Source: Butyrivibrio sp. (lineage in GTDB: Bacteria; Bacillota; Clostridia; Lachnospirales; Lachnospiraceae). From it: a stretch of DNA of 36,217 nt. The DNA lies in NCBI GenBank assembly GCA_024680925.1, contig JAILBM010000257.1:1-36217 (forward strand). Direction: 5' to 3'. The notes under the pieces were generated by a model. That model was given only the letters and a program-made list of their open reading frames with translations. It was not told the origin of the DNA and did no database searches. The position numbers were made by a program, and so were the translations under genes. Below, one piece after another: positions 8,860 through 18,075 of this stretch. Each line of letters begins with the position of its first letter. Positions within the stretch are counted from its first letter, which is position 1.

Positions 8860-9342
8860 ATGAAAAGAGAGGATTATATTTCTTGGGATGAGTACTTTAT
8901 GGGCGTGGCCAAGCTTGCAGCTATGAGATCTAAGGATCCAAATACGCAGGTTGGTACATGTATTGTAAATGATGAAAATAATATTTTATCCATGGGATAT
9001 AACGGATTTCCTAAAGGCTGTTCTGATGATGATTTTCCATGGGATAGAGATGGGGATGATGAGTTATCAACGAAATACCCTTTTGTTACTCATAGTGAAT
9101 TAAATGCTATATTAAACTATAGGGGTGGAAGCCTTGTGGGAGCAAAATTATATGTTTCACTGTTTCCATGTAATGAATGTGCAAAAGCTATCATTCAGGC
9201 AGGTATAAAAACTGTTGTATATGATAGTGATAAATACAGCGATTCAGCTTCAACCAAGGCATCCAAGAAGATGTTTGATGCAGCAGGAGTTAGATATTAT
9301 CAGTATCAGCGTAGCGGAAGAAATATAAAGATAACTATATAA
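8860..9342 (+). CDS. comEB: Deoxycytidylate (dCMP) deaminase, ComEB-like
   Basis: 160 residues. It deaminates dCMP to dUMP, feeding thymidylate synthesis. The zinc-dependent deaminase motifs are THSELNAI with His78 and catalytic Glu80, and PCNECAKAI with Cys104 and Cys107. SKDPNTQVGTCIV and the GYNGFPKG stretch are characteristic of the dCMP/ComEB branch. I chose the ATG at 8860 rather than an in-frame TTG at 8848 because the perfect ribosome site GGAGGTGAT overlaps that upstream stretch. It lies 18 bases after upp and completes a nucleotide-supply group with rpiB and upp; the same adjacency is known in other Clostridia. Confidence 0.92.
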   Translation: MKREDYISWDEYFMGVAKLAAMRSKDPNTQVGTCIVNDENNILSMGYNGFPKGCSDDDFPWDRDGDDELSTKYPFVTHSELNAILNYRGGSLVGAKLYVSLFPCNECAKAIIQAGIKTVVYDSDKYSDSASTKASKKMFDAAGVRYYQYQRSGRNIKITI

Positions 9343-9364
9343 TTATCTGAATTTGGGGATTACA

Positions 9365-10537
9365 GTGCATTTTTTTAATCATAAAATAATACGTCATATA
9401 ATAGCGGTTGGAATAGTAATTATTACAACCGCTACTGTTTCTATATCGGCATTTGCAGATATTAATGAGACCAAAAAAAAGATTGAAGATGCCAAAAAAG
9501 AACGGGCTGAAACTCAGGAAGAATTGGAAGAAACGAAAGAAAATATTTCAGAACTTAACGAGGCAAAAAGCTCATTGCAATCAGAATTAAACAATCTTAA
9601 TAATCAACTGACTGAGGTTAGCAATAATCTGGCGGATATAGAAGCTGAAATTGAGAATAAAGAAAATGAAATAGAAATAACCAAGGCAAATTTGGAAGAT
9701 GCAAGACTTACTGAACAGGAACAGTATGAAGCTATGAAAAAAAGAGTACAATTTATTTATGAAGAACAAAGCTTTGTACTTTTGGAAATGATCTTTCAGA
9801 TAGAAAGTTTTGGTGATTTTCTAAATCACAGTAGTTATATTGCAGCTATGTCATCATATGACAGGCAGCAGCTACAGGAATATGAAGAAACCAGGCAGTA
9901 TATAGAAGAGCAGGAAGCATCACTTGAAGAAGAACTGGCTGAACTTGATAGCTTACGTGCTGACAGGGAAGAAGAACAAAGTCGTGTATCCGGTTTGGTT
10001 AGTACTACTTCCAGTAATATCAGTCAATATTCCAGCAGTATTTCTGCAGCAGAAGAGGAAGCTGAAGCCCAGGAAGCCGAAATTGCCAAGCAAAATGAAG
10101 ATATAAAAGCTTTAGAGGCACAATTGGCAGAGGAAATACGTCTTTCAAAACTTGCAGCAAATTCATCCTGGAGAAATATTTCAGATGTCACATTTGCAGA
10201 TGGTGACAGAGAGCTATTGGCTAATTTGATTTATTGTGAGGCCGGTTCAGAATCCTATGAAGGAAAACTGGCGGTGGGAGCTGTTGTAATCAACAGAGTT
10301 CTTAGTTCGGTTTACCCAAGTACCGTAGTTGGTGTTATATATCAGAATAAGCAGTTTTCGCCTGCAAGCAGTGGTAAACTGGCACTGGCTCTTGCCAATA
10401 ACAGTGCAACGGCAGATTGCTATACTGCAGCCGATCAGGCAATGAGCGGAGTTACAAATGTTGGAAATTGTGTATATTTCAGAACTCCCGTAAGCGGTTT
10501 AACCGGAATAACCATTGGTGGACATATATTTTATTGA
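9365..10537 (+). CDS. Secreted coiled-coil protein with SleB/CwlJ-type cell wall hydrolase domain
   Basis: About 390 residues from a GTG at 9365, chosen over TTG at 9353 because GGGG at 9355-9358 gives the only plausible ribosome site. A signal peptide (basic start, hydrophobic core, cleavage near ISAFA) is followed by a long Glu/Lys/Gln-rich coiled coil (about 32-255) that contains MKKRVQFIYEE and FGDFLNHSSYIAAMSSYDR, a pattern seen in the regulatory coiled coils of PcsB/EnvC/CwlO-like proteins. The C-terminal 115 residues are a Hydrolase_2 (SleB/CwlJ) domain with LIYCEAGSESYEGKLAVGAVVINRV, in which the Glu of CEAGSE is the expected catalytic acid, and NQFSP-like KQFSPASSG. SleB-type enzymes are lytic transglycosylases of peptidoglycan. 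The architecture suggests a regulated division or separation hydrolase rather than a spore germination enzyme. Confidence 0.85.
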   Translation: MHFFNHKIIRHIIAVGIVIITTATVSISAFADINETKKKIEDAKKERAETQEELEETKENISELNEAKSSLQSELNNLNNQLTEVSNNLADIEAEIENKENEIEITKANLEDARLTEQEQYEAMKKRVQFIYEEQSFVLLEMIFQIESFGDFLNHSSYIAAMSSYDRQQLQEYEETRQYIEEQEASLEEELAELDSLRADREEEQSRVSGLVSTTSSNISQYSSSISAAEEEAEAQEAEIAKQNEDIKALEAQLAEEIRLSKLAANSSWRNISDVTFADGDRELLANLIYCEAGSESYEGKLAVGAVVINRVLSSVYPSTVVGVIYQNKQFSPASSGKLALALANNSATADCYTAADQAMSGVTNVGNCVYFRTPVSGLTGITIGGHIFY

Positions 10538-11022
10538 TTTATGCCTTTAATAGCATTTTCAATAGGTTCTGCAATTTTTTCTATTCCAATTTTATCAATA
10601 TCATCAAGGAGTCTGTTTAGTGAAAGCAGGCTCTTTTTAAGCAAAACTGTGTCGATAAGGTTTTTATTATGAGCTTCAACCAGCTCATCAAGGTCAAGAA
10701 CCTTTACTTTACCTGATGGAAAAATTGCAACATCTGCCAAAAGATCAGAAACAAAAAGAGCATTTTGCTCCTGATCAAATCTATAATTAACAATGTCGCA
10801 GTACCAACAGTGGAAATTGTTATTGGGATCATAGAATTTACTGATTTTAAAGCCTTTTTTTAGATAGTAGCAGGAATATCCATGAGATAAATAAGGCTTT
10901 TTATGAAAAGCTTCCCATGATGTTACGATAAGATCTTCATCCCAGCGCAGAATAGTGTCGTCTTTTAAAAGAGAGCATTCTTTTGGAATGAAACGTTCTC
11001 GATATAAAGAAGGGTAGGCCAT
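10531..11022 (-). CDS. DUF402 family protein
   Basis: About 163 residues from the ATG at 11022 (an in-frame TTG at 11034 would add four residues; GGGA sits before the ATG). The DUF402 core is clear: NFHCWYCDIVNYRF, then LFVSDLLADVAIFPSGKVKVLDLDEL with the conserved acidic residues. Characterised DUF402 members hydrolyse nucleoside di- or triphosphates or act on RNA 5' ends; the particular activity here is not predictable. Its stop overlaps the end of the convergent SleB-type gene by seven bases, with no terminator between them. It is divergent from the 850-residue protein gene. Confidence 0.8.
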   Translation of the reverse strand: MAYPSLYRERFIPKECSLLKDDTILRWDEDLIVTSWEAFHKKPYLSHGYSCYYLKKGFKISKFYDPNNNFHCWYCDIVNYRFDQEQNALFVSDLLADVAIFPSGKVKVLDLDELVEAHNKNLIDTVLLKKSLLSLNRLLDDIDKIGIEKIAEPIENAIKGINQ

Positions 11023-11034
11023 AATTTTTCCCAA

Positions 11035-11143
11035 TCTGCCTTGAATGGCTAAATAAAGATAATATAATAATGTTATTTAGTGTTTATAAAAATATTACAC
11101 TTATAAAAAATAAAAGTCAAATAAGTAAACATAGGAATAGCTA
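11035..11143. promoter_or_regulatory. Divergent intergenic region with an inverted repeat
   Basis: AT-rich, 109 bases between two divergent genes, so it must hold both promoters. CTAAATAA (11049-11056) and TTATTTAG (11073-11080) form an inverted repeat around TAATATAATAAT, and AGTGT/ACACT with two copies of TTATAAAAA follow. I could not choose definite -35/-10 pairs. Confidence 0.35.
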
Positions 11144-13696
11144 ATGAGAAAGTCTATAATAAAATTTATTTATATAGTGGCAGTATTTATAGTGTCACTC
11201 ATAGTAATCAGTAATATGTCCAATCAGGAAAGTGTTGATATGACAGCAGATATGCAGATAGCAACATTTCCTATTGTAAGTTTAAAAAATGGAACCAATC
11301 AGGTTAATTCAATGCATGGATATGCTTCTGAAATGGATTGTAATTACATGAGAGGTGCTATTCTACCTACTTCTGATGACAGAAAACTGAATTTTGTTAT
11401 AGATACTTACAATAACAGTATAGATAAAATTACCTTCGAAGTCAGACAAATAGATGGCTCAAGTCTTGTTGAAAGCACTGAGATAACAGATTATTCGGAA
11501 AAAAATGGCACAATTAGCGGAAAATTTCAGTTAAAAGAGCTAATAGATCAAAATAAAGAATATATTCTTGTAATGCTACTTGAAACAAACGGAAATACCA
11601 TAAGGTATTATTCAAGAGTAGTATGGACAGGTGAAGATGATGAAAGATATTATGTGGATGAACATATCGATTTTGTAAAGAACTTTTCTGAAACAACCTT
11701 TGATAAGGATGCTTCGGATGAACTTACCAAATATCTGGAATCCAATTCAGAAGGAGACAATACTTCTTTTGCCAAGGTAAATATACATAGCAGCTTATCA
11801 CAGGTGACATGGGGCGATTTAACTATTAAATCTCATACAGAGCCGGAGATAACAGTAACGGATATTCACAGTCAGACTGCAATTATAGAATTGGATTACA
11901 GAGTTACTATATTAAATGATAGTGATGAGGAGGAGTATTTTGTAAAGGAAGTATATAGAACAAGATATACCTCTGACAGAATATATCTTTTAAATTATGA
12001 ACGTACCATGGAATATATATTTGATGCAGAAAGCAAGGATATAACCAGTACGCTTATTAATCTCCACATATCCGATACGGAAATGGATATTGTTGAAAAT
12101 GACAGTGGAACGGCCTTTGCTTTTGTTTCTTCAGACAGGCTCTTTGTTTATAACGGAACAGAGGATAAGATGGCATTGCTGTTCGGATTTTACGACGATG
12201 ACAACTATGATGAGAGAACTTTGTGGAGAAAAAACAAAACCAGGATACTTAGTGTGGATGAAGGCGGAAATGTCTCCTTTGTTGTTTCCGGTTATATGAA
12301 CAGAGGAATATATGAAGGAAGAGTTGGAACCGCAGTATATAGTTATAATTCAACTATTAATACTATAGAAGAAATGGCATTTATTCCATCCACCAGATCT
12401 CCTGAAGTACAGATGGCATATATAGAGGATCTGGCTTATGTAAATGGAAGTGATACCTTTTTTATGTCCTATGAAGGAGATGTATATAGCATAAGTCTTG
12501 TGGATCAGACATATAATCGTATTATTGAAAATATGGTGGCAGGAAGCTATAGAATATCGGAGTCCAATAGTGTTATTGCATGGCAGGATTCTGATATGAC
12601 AAGTCTTAAGGTAATGAATCTCACAACTCAGACGGTATCTGAAATACAGTCAGATGAAGGGGATTATATAAAAATTCTTGGATTTATGGGTGAAGATATA
12701 GTTTATGGACTTGTTCATCAGCAGGACATCCATGAAGACCAGATGGGTAATCCTGTATATGCAATGTATAGCCTTATTATAAGAGATACTGACGGAAATA
12801 TTTTAGAGGAATATTCTCCGAATGGTATATATATTTTAAGTGTTACTATTTCAGACAATCAGATAAAGATGAGCAGAGTTACCTGGGATGAGGAAAGCTC
12901 TACTTATGTAGCAACCTATGACGATCAGATTATGAGTACACTTGAAGCTGAGTCCGGAAAAAATACCGTAACTGTAGTTACTTTGGATATATATGAAAGT
13001 ATAGTTGAAATAGTTGCAAAAAATGATATCAGTAATAAAAAGCTTATAGTTCAGACTCCTGATTTTACTATGTATGAAGGAAGTAAGGAGGCTGATATAG
13101 AGGCTGATATAAGTCAGGAAAACAAAAATATATATTATTATGTATATGGACTTGGCAAGATGGAAGGTTACTTTATTGATGAGGCAGAAGCTGTACAGGT
13201 TGCCTATGACAGTCCGGGAGTTGTAGTGGATAACTCCAATAAATATATTTATTACAAAGGTAATCTGCTTACATCAAATCAGAATATGACTATTACAAAA
13301 CTGGCACAGTCCATGGATAATATGACAGAAGAAAATTCAATTGCTGTTTGCCTTGATCTTATGCTTCAGTATGAGGGATTAAACAGAGATACCCAGGCTC
13401 TTTTGGACGAAGGAAACAGTATTATTGAAATTTTGGAAAGTTCTTTCCAAAATGCACAGATATTGGATCTGGATGGATGTCCACTGGAAGCGATGCTTTA
13501 TTATGTCAATCAGGACATACCGGTACTGGCCAGACTTAATAATGGCAAAACGGTTCTTATAGTAGGATTTAACAGTTTAAATACAGTTCTGATAGATCCG
13601 GAACAGGGAACGATTTATAAATATGGAATGAAAGATTCCAAAGCTTTATTTGAAGAGAACGGCAATCACTTTATAACTTATATTATGGAGGATTAA
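11144..13696 (+). CDS. Large membrane-anchored exported protein of unknown function
   Basis: 850 residues, not recognised as a characterised family. It starts with a short basic N-terminus and a hydrophobic segment (about residues 5-24) that would anchor it outside the membrane. The body is acidic, rich in beta-type segments and short Tyr/Asp/Gly motifs, compatible with a beta-propeller in the middle (roughly 300-600). The last 120 residues look like a degenerate C39-type peptidase or bacteriocin-processing-like fold: AVCLDLMLQYEGLN, GCPLEAMLYYVNQDIPVLAR, KTVLIVGFNSLNTVLIDP. The Cys is present but the position of the usual catalytic His (GHAVV in relatives) is Lys, so proteolysis is doubtful. 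AGGA precedes the ATG by seven bases. The stop is one base before lacZ, implying translational coupling. Confidence 0.7.
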   Translation: MRKSIIKFIYIVAVFIVSLIVISNMSNQESVDMTADMQIATFPIVSLKNGTNQVNSMHGYASEMDCNYMRGAILPTSDDRKLNFVIDTYNNSIDKITFEVRQIDGSSLVESTEITDYSEKNGTISGKFQLKELIDQNKEYILVMLLETNGNTIRYYSRVVWTGEDDERYYVDEHIDFVKNFSETTFDKDASDELTKYLESNSEGDNTSFAKVNIHSSLSQVTWGDLTIKSHTEPEITVTDIHSQTAIIELDYRVTILNDSDEEEYFVKEVYRTRYTSDRIYLLNYERTMEYIFDAESKDITSTLINLHISDTEMDIVENDSGTAFAFVSSDRLFVYNGTEDKMALLFGFYDDDNYDERTLWRKNKTRILSVDEGGNVSFVVSGYMNRGIYEGRVGTAVYSYNSTINTIEEMAFIPSTRSPEVQMAYIEDLAYVNGSDTFFMSYEGDVYSISLVDQTYNRIIENMVAGSYRISESNSVIAWQDSDMTSLKVMNLTTQTVSEIQSDEGDYIKILGFMGEDIVYGLVHQQDIHEDQMGNPVYAMYSLIIRDTDGNILEEYSPNGIYILSVTISDNQIKMSRVTWDEESSTYVATYDDQIMSTLEAESGKNTVTVVTLDIYESIVEIVAKNDISNKKLIVQTPDFTMYEGSKEADIEADISQENKNIYYYVYGLGKMEGYFIDEAEAVQVAYDSPGVVVDNSNKYIYYKGNLLTSNQNMTITKLAQSMDNMTEENSIAVCLDLMLQYEGLNRDTQALLDEGNSIIEILESSFQNAQILDLDGCPLEAMLYYVNQDIPVLARLNNGKTVLIVGFNSLNTVLIDPEQGTIYKYGMKDSKALFEENGNHFITYIMED

Positions 13697-13697
13697 T

Positions 13698-16600
13698 ATG
13701 GGAAAATTTGAGTATTCCAAAATAGCAGATCCTGAGTTTTTTAAAGAAAATGTTCTTCCGGCTCATGCTGATTATATTGCATACGGAAGTGAAAATGAGG
13801 CACAGGAAAAAATAAGCAGTTTGAGAATGTGTCTGAATGGAATATGGAAATTCCATTATGCCAAAAACTATAAATCTGTAATAAAGGATTTTGAAAACAG
13901 TAATTACGATGCCTGCGGCTGGGATGATATACATGTCCCTGCTCATATGCAGATGGAAGGATATGATATTCCTGCATATATAAATGTTCAGTATCCATGG
14001 GATGGAAATGAAAATATAAAGCTGGGTCAGGTTCCGGAAACATTTAATCCTGTAGGAAGTTATATTAAGTATTTTGAGCTTCCGGATAATTTTAAGGGAA
14101 AAGAAGTTCATTTATGCTTTGCCGGTGTAGAAAGCGGCTTTGCTTTGTGGATAAACGGAAGCTATGTGGGATATAGTGAGGATAGCTTTACTCCATCCGA
14201 GTTTGATATAACAAATTATATCCTTGAAGGCAAAAATAAAATTGCTGTTCAGGTATATAAGTGGACATCTTCAAGCTTTCTTGAAGATCAGGACTTTTTC
14301 AGATTTTCAGGTATATATAGGGACGTGGAACTTATAGCTATTCCAAAGGCTCATATAAATGACCTGAAGATAAGAACTATAGTGGATGATGATTATAAAG
14401 ATGCAGAGCTGGAGATTACACTTAAGGAAAATACCAATGAGGGTACAACCGAGTATGAGCTTTTAAAAAATGGAGAAATTATTTGCAGTGGCTCCAAAGA
14501 TAATAAAGAAGAACTTGTTATTAACAGTCCTGTATCTGAGCCTGTTCTATGGAGCGCCGAGAAGCCGTTTTTGTATGATCTTATTATTCGAATCAAGGAT
14601 AAAAAAGGTGATATTAACGAGGTTATTACCGAAAAAGTTGGTTTTAGACGCTTTGAAATGATAAACGGAATCATGTGTATTAACGGAAAGAGAATAGTAT
14701 TTAAAGGCGTTAACAGACATGAGTTTTCCTGTGATACAGGAAGAGTAGTGACTTATGAGGAAGCTTTAAAAGATATTCTCAATATGAAAGCTAATAATAT
14801 CAATGCCATTCGTACAAGTCATTATCAAAATGCTCCATATATTTATCGTTTATGCGATATTTATGGATTATATATGATAGCTGAGAACAATATGGAAACC
14901 CACGGAACCTGGGCTATATTCGGTAAATATCAAAGATCTATATCCGAAAGTATCCCCGGGGACAGACCTGAATGTCTTGAAATGGTACTTGATCGTGTGA
15001 ACTCAACCTATCAGCTTGATAAAAATCACCCTTCGGTTCTTATATGGTCTGTGGGCAATGAATCCTTTGGCGGCAAGGATGTTGCAGCTATGGCTGATAA
15101 GTTCAGAGAATTGGATTCTGATAGACTTGTACACTATGAGGGCATAGTAAATGACAGAAGATACCCTGATACAAGCGATATGGAAAGTCAGATGTATCCT
15201 TCTGTAGAAAGAATCAAGCAATTCCTCTCGGAAAATAAAGAAAAGCCTTTTGTATGCTGCGAGTATACACATGCTATGGCTAATTCCTGTGGCGGAATGT
15301 TTAAGTACACTGACCTTACAGATACAGAACCCAGATATCAGGGCGGATTTATATGGGATTATGTAGATCAGTCTATAAGAGAAAAAAACAGATATGGTCA
15401 GGAATATCAGGCATATGGTGGAGATCATAAGGAAAGGCCTACCGATTATAACTTTAGTGGTAATGGAATAGTTGATGGCACAAGAAAAAATTATGCCAAG
15501 ATGCAGGAAGTTAAATTCAATTATCAGAACATAACTGCAATAGTTAAGTCGCCTAAAGTAAATATCATTAACAAAAATCTTTTTACCAATACTGATGAAT
15601 ATGATTGTTTAGTTATTCTTGAGAGGGATGGCATAAAGATTGCTGAAGAAAAGCTGGAAGTTTCTGTTGAGCCCCTTACATCAAAGGAGTTTGATCTTCC
15701 TCAAAATGTTTTGAACAGGGTTTCCAATGATCAGCCTATAGTAAAAACAAACGACCCTCTGGTAAGACATGGTGAATATACAATTACAGTTTCCTTTAGG
15801 CTAAAGCAGGATACAGACTGGGCAAAAGCAGGGCACGAAGTTGCTTATGGTCAGGAAATTATAACAGAAAAGATTTTTGAAGTAGTCAGGGATAAAAAAA
15901 TCGAAGTCATACCGGGAGATTATAATATAGGTATACACGGTGAAGACTTTACAGCTTTGTTTGCAAGGGATGGACGTGCACTTGTTTCCTATAGATATGC
16001 CGGAAAAGAATTAATCGAAGCAGTGCCGAGACCTAATTTCTGGAGAGCACCTACAGATAATGATGGTGGTAATAAAATGGCTGCCCGTTATGGCATATGG
16101 AAGCTGGCAAGCTCTTATTCTCAGCTTAATCCAATACCGGGAGAAGAGGGAGATGGAGTAGCTTATCCTATAATTACTCAAAAAGAGACAGAGGTTACCC
16201 TTAGATATAAATATTATTTGCCGACTATACCAAGAAAAGATATGCTTGTGGACTATACGGTAAAGGGTGATGGAAGAGTTGTGATTTCAATGGATTATGA
16301 TGAATGCAAGGATCTTCCGCCTATGCCTGAATTTGGTATGTTGTTTAAATTTGATGCCGATTTTAATAATCTTACATGGTATGGCAGAGGAGAGGCTGAA
16401 AATTATAATGACAGAAATAAGGGTGCAAGATTGGGGATATTTACCTCCACTACAGAAGATTGTGTGGAAAACTATCTTGTACCTCAGGAAACAGGTAACA
16501 GAACTGATGTAAGATGGGCTAAGATAACAGATAAAAAATCCAGAGGAATCCTTTTTGAGTCTGAAAATATGAATTTCAGTGCAATTCCATATACTCCGGA

Positions 16601-16781
16601 TGAACTTGAGAGTGCATCTCATCCATATGAGCTGCCACCTGTTCATTATACAGTAGTTAGAGCCAGCCTTATGCAGATGGGAGTTGGCGGTGATGATAGC
16701 TGGGGAGCAAGAACACATGAGGAATTCCTTCTTCCAAATGATAAAAAACTTCATTTTGAATTTAGTTTTAGAGGAATTTGA
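13698..16781 (+). CDS. lacZ: Beta-galactosidase, glycoside hydrolase family 2 (LacZ type)
   Basis: 1027 residues, the LacZ length. It hydrolyses terminal beta-galactosides such as lactose to monosaccharides. Domains in order: jelly-roll sugar-binding (about 40-220), immunoglobulin-like (about 225-325), TIM barrel (about 330-625) and the Bgal small-chain domain (about 740-1025). The acid/base is Glu455 in WSVGNES and the nucleophile is Glu522 in CCEYTHAMANS; GVNRHEF and the ENNMETHG stretch are typical. No signal peptide, so cytoplasmic. GGAGG overlaps the end of the upstream gene, whose stop is one base before this ATG. No lactose transporter or regulator lies next to it in the window. Confidence 0.95.
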   Translation: MGKFEYSKIADPEFFKENVLPAHADYIAYGSENEAQEKISSLRMCLNGIWKFHYAKNYKSVIKDFENSNYDACGWDDIHVPAHMQMEGYDIPAYINVQYPWDGNENIKLGQVPETFNPVGSYIKYFELPDNFKGKEVHLCFAGVESGFALWINGSYVGYSEDSFTPSEFDITNYILEGKNKIAVQVYKWTSSSFLEDQDFFRFSGIYRDVELIAIPKAHINDLKIRTIVDDDYKDAELEITLKENTNEGTTEYELLKNGEIICSGSKDNKEELVINSPVSEPVLWSAEKPFLYDLIIRIKDKKGDINEVITEKVGFRRFEMINGIMCINGKRIVFKGVNRHEFSCDTGRVVTYEEALKDILNMKANNINAIRTSHYQNAPYIYRLCDIYGLYMIAENNMETHGTWAIFGKYQRSISESIPGDRPECLEMVLDRVNSTYQLDKNHPSVLIWSVGNESFGGKDVAAMADKFRELDSDRLVHYEGIVNDRRYPDTSDMESQMYPSVERIKQFLSENKEKPFVCCEYTHAMANSCGGMFKYTDLTDTEPRYQGGFIWDYVDQSIREKNRYGQEYQAYGGDHKERPTDYNFSGNGIVDGTRKNYAKMQEVKFNYQNITAIVKSPKVNIINKNLFTNTDEYDCLVILERDGIKIAEEKLEVSVEPLTSKEFDLPQNVLNRVSNDQPIVKTNDPLVRHGEYTITVSFRLKQDTDWAKAGHEVAYGQEIITEKIFEVVRDKKIEVIPGDYNIGIHGEDFTALFARDGRALVSYRYAGKELIEAVPRPNFWRAPTDNDGGNKMAARYGIWKLASSYSQLNPIPGEEGDGVAYPIITQKETEVTLRYKYYLPTIPRKDMLVDYTVKGDGRVVISMDYDECKDLPPMPEFGMLFKFDADFNNLTWYGRGEAENYNDRNKGARLGIFTSTTEDCVENYLVPQETGNRTDVRWAKITDKKSRGILFESENMNFSAIPYTPDELESASHPYELPPVHYTVVRASLMQMGVGGDDSWGARTHEEFLLPNDKKLHFEFSFRGI

Positions 16782-16804
16782 ACAGAATTTCATTGAATAA
16801 AAAT

Positions 16805-16835
16805 AGCCTCGGTACATAAAATTCGTACCGAGGCT
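16805..16835. terminator. Shared terminator between lacZ and prs
   Basis: An 11-bp perfect stem AGCCTCGGTAC/GTACCGAGGCT (16805-16815 with 16825-16835) lies between the convergent lacZ and prs stops. The minus-strand side continues into ATTTTTATT, so it is best as the prs operon terminator; the plus-strand side has only TTAAAAATT and would be weaker. Confidence 0.82.
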
Positions 16836-16851
16836 TAAAAATTGTATTAAA

Positions 16852-18063
16852 TTAGTTCTTTTCAGCAGCCATTTCCTTCTGAAGCTCGCCGTTGTTATAT
16901 CTTTCAATGATACTGCTGATACGTTCAACAGGATTGAGGAGATCGCTGATGGATGCATCGTGGTTAAGAGTATCAATTATATATGCAATATATTTTGACA
17001 TATCACAGCTAATGTACCAGTCACGTGATAAGAGATCCGGAGTCTGATAAATAAGGTTAGTTGTGAGAATACGGTCAAATAAACCTTCTTCATAAGCTTT
17101 ATCAAATTTCTCAAGACCATTGGTGAAAAGTCCAAATGTTGAGAATACATAAATATGAGCTGCTTTACGCTGCTTAAGAGCTTTAGCAACATCAAATATA
17201 CTGTCACCTGAAGAAATCATATCATCAACAATTATAACAGACTTGCCTTCAACAGATGTTCCAAGGAACTCGTGAGAAACAATAGGATTGCTACCGTTAA
17301 CAACCTGTGTATAATCACGACGTTTATAGAACATACCAACATCAAGACCAAGTACGGAACCAAGATAAACAGCTCTGCTCATACCACCTTCATCAGGAGA
17401 TATAACCATCATGTGATCGGAATCAATCTGAAGACCCTGAACATTACGAAGAAGAGCCTTGATAAACTGATATGTTGTTCTTACTGTTTCAAAACCATTA
17501 AGTGGAATAGCATTCTGGACACGTGCATCATGAGCATCAAAGGTAATAATATTATCAACACCCATTCCTACAAGTTCCTGAAGAGCAAGAGCACAGTCAA
17601 GAGATTCACGGGCAGTTCTTTTGTGCTGTCTTCCTTCATAAAGGAATGGCATGATAACAGTTATTCTTCTGGCTTTGCCACCAACGGCAGCAATAATACG
17701 CTTTAAATCCTGATAATGATCATCAGGAGACATATGATTTTCTTTGCCAAATAGGGAATAAGTTAAACTATAGTTACATACATCAACCATGATGTATAAA
17801 TCGTCACCACGTACGGACTGTTTAATAACACCTTTTGCTTCACCACTACCAAAACGTGGTACAGCAGCTTCTAATAAATAAGAAGGTCTTTCATAACCTG
17901 TAAATGCAAGAGAATCTTTATGTTCATTTTCTCTTTCTGCTCTCCATTTAACAAGATAATAATCAACCTTTTCCCCCAGAGAACGGCATCCCTCAAGTGG
18001 TATAAGACCCAGGGACCCTACTGGAATAGTCTCCAGATTTCGTTTCTCTTCTCTTCTTGGCAT
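16852..18063 (-). CDS. prs: Ribose-phosphate pyrophosphokinase (PRPP synthetase), long divergent form
   Basis: 403 residues, about 90 more than a classical Prs. It makes PRPP from ribose-5-phosphate and ATP. The signatures are recognisable but diverged: PFLYEGRQHKR at 139-149 (ATP-binding, in place of PYFGYARQDRK), FDAHDARVQNAI at 175-186 (pyrophosphate loop), flexible-loop KRR at 247-249, and the PRPP loop VIIVDDMISSGDS at 276-288. Extra sequence lies at the N-terminus (about 1-75) and the C-terminus. Its stop precedes the shared terminator, and it is the last gene of a dnaD-dnaI-prs operon, 12 bases after the dnaI-like gene. It supplies the same PRPP that Upp uses, elsewhere in the window. 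Loss of the classical allosteric features is possible but not readable here. Confidence 0.88.
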   Translation of the reverse strand: MPRREEKRNLETIPVGSLGLIPLEGCRSLGEKVDYYLVKWRAERENEHKDSLAFTGYERPSYLLEAAVPRFGSGEAKGVIKQSVRGDDLYIMVDVCNYSLTYSLFGKENHMSPDDHYQDLKRIIAAVGGKARRITVIMPFLYEGRQHKRTARESLDCALALQELVGMGVDNIITFDAHDARVQNAIPLNGFETVRTTYQFIKALLRNVQGLQIDSDHMMVISPDEGGMSRAVYLGSVLGLDVGMFYKRRDYTQVVNGSNPIVSHEFLGTSVEGKSVIIVDDMISSGDSIFDVAKALKQRKAAHIYVFSTFGLFTNGLEKFDKAYEEGLFDRILTTNLIYQTPDLLSRDWYISCDMSKYIAYIIDTLNHDASISDLLNPVERISSIIERYNNGELQKEMAAEKN

Positions 18064-18075
18064 TACGAAAATTCC

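Noticed and set aside
16287-16976. 229-residue minus-strand frame across the end of lacZ
   Set aside because: Antisense to the conserved Bgal small-chain domain and to the prs end, crossing the shared terminator, with no family resemblance.
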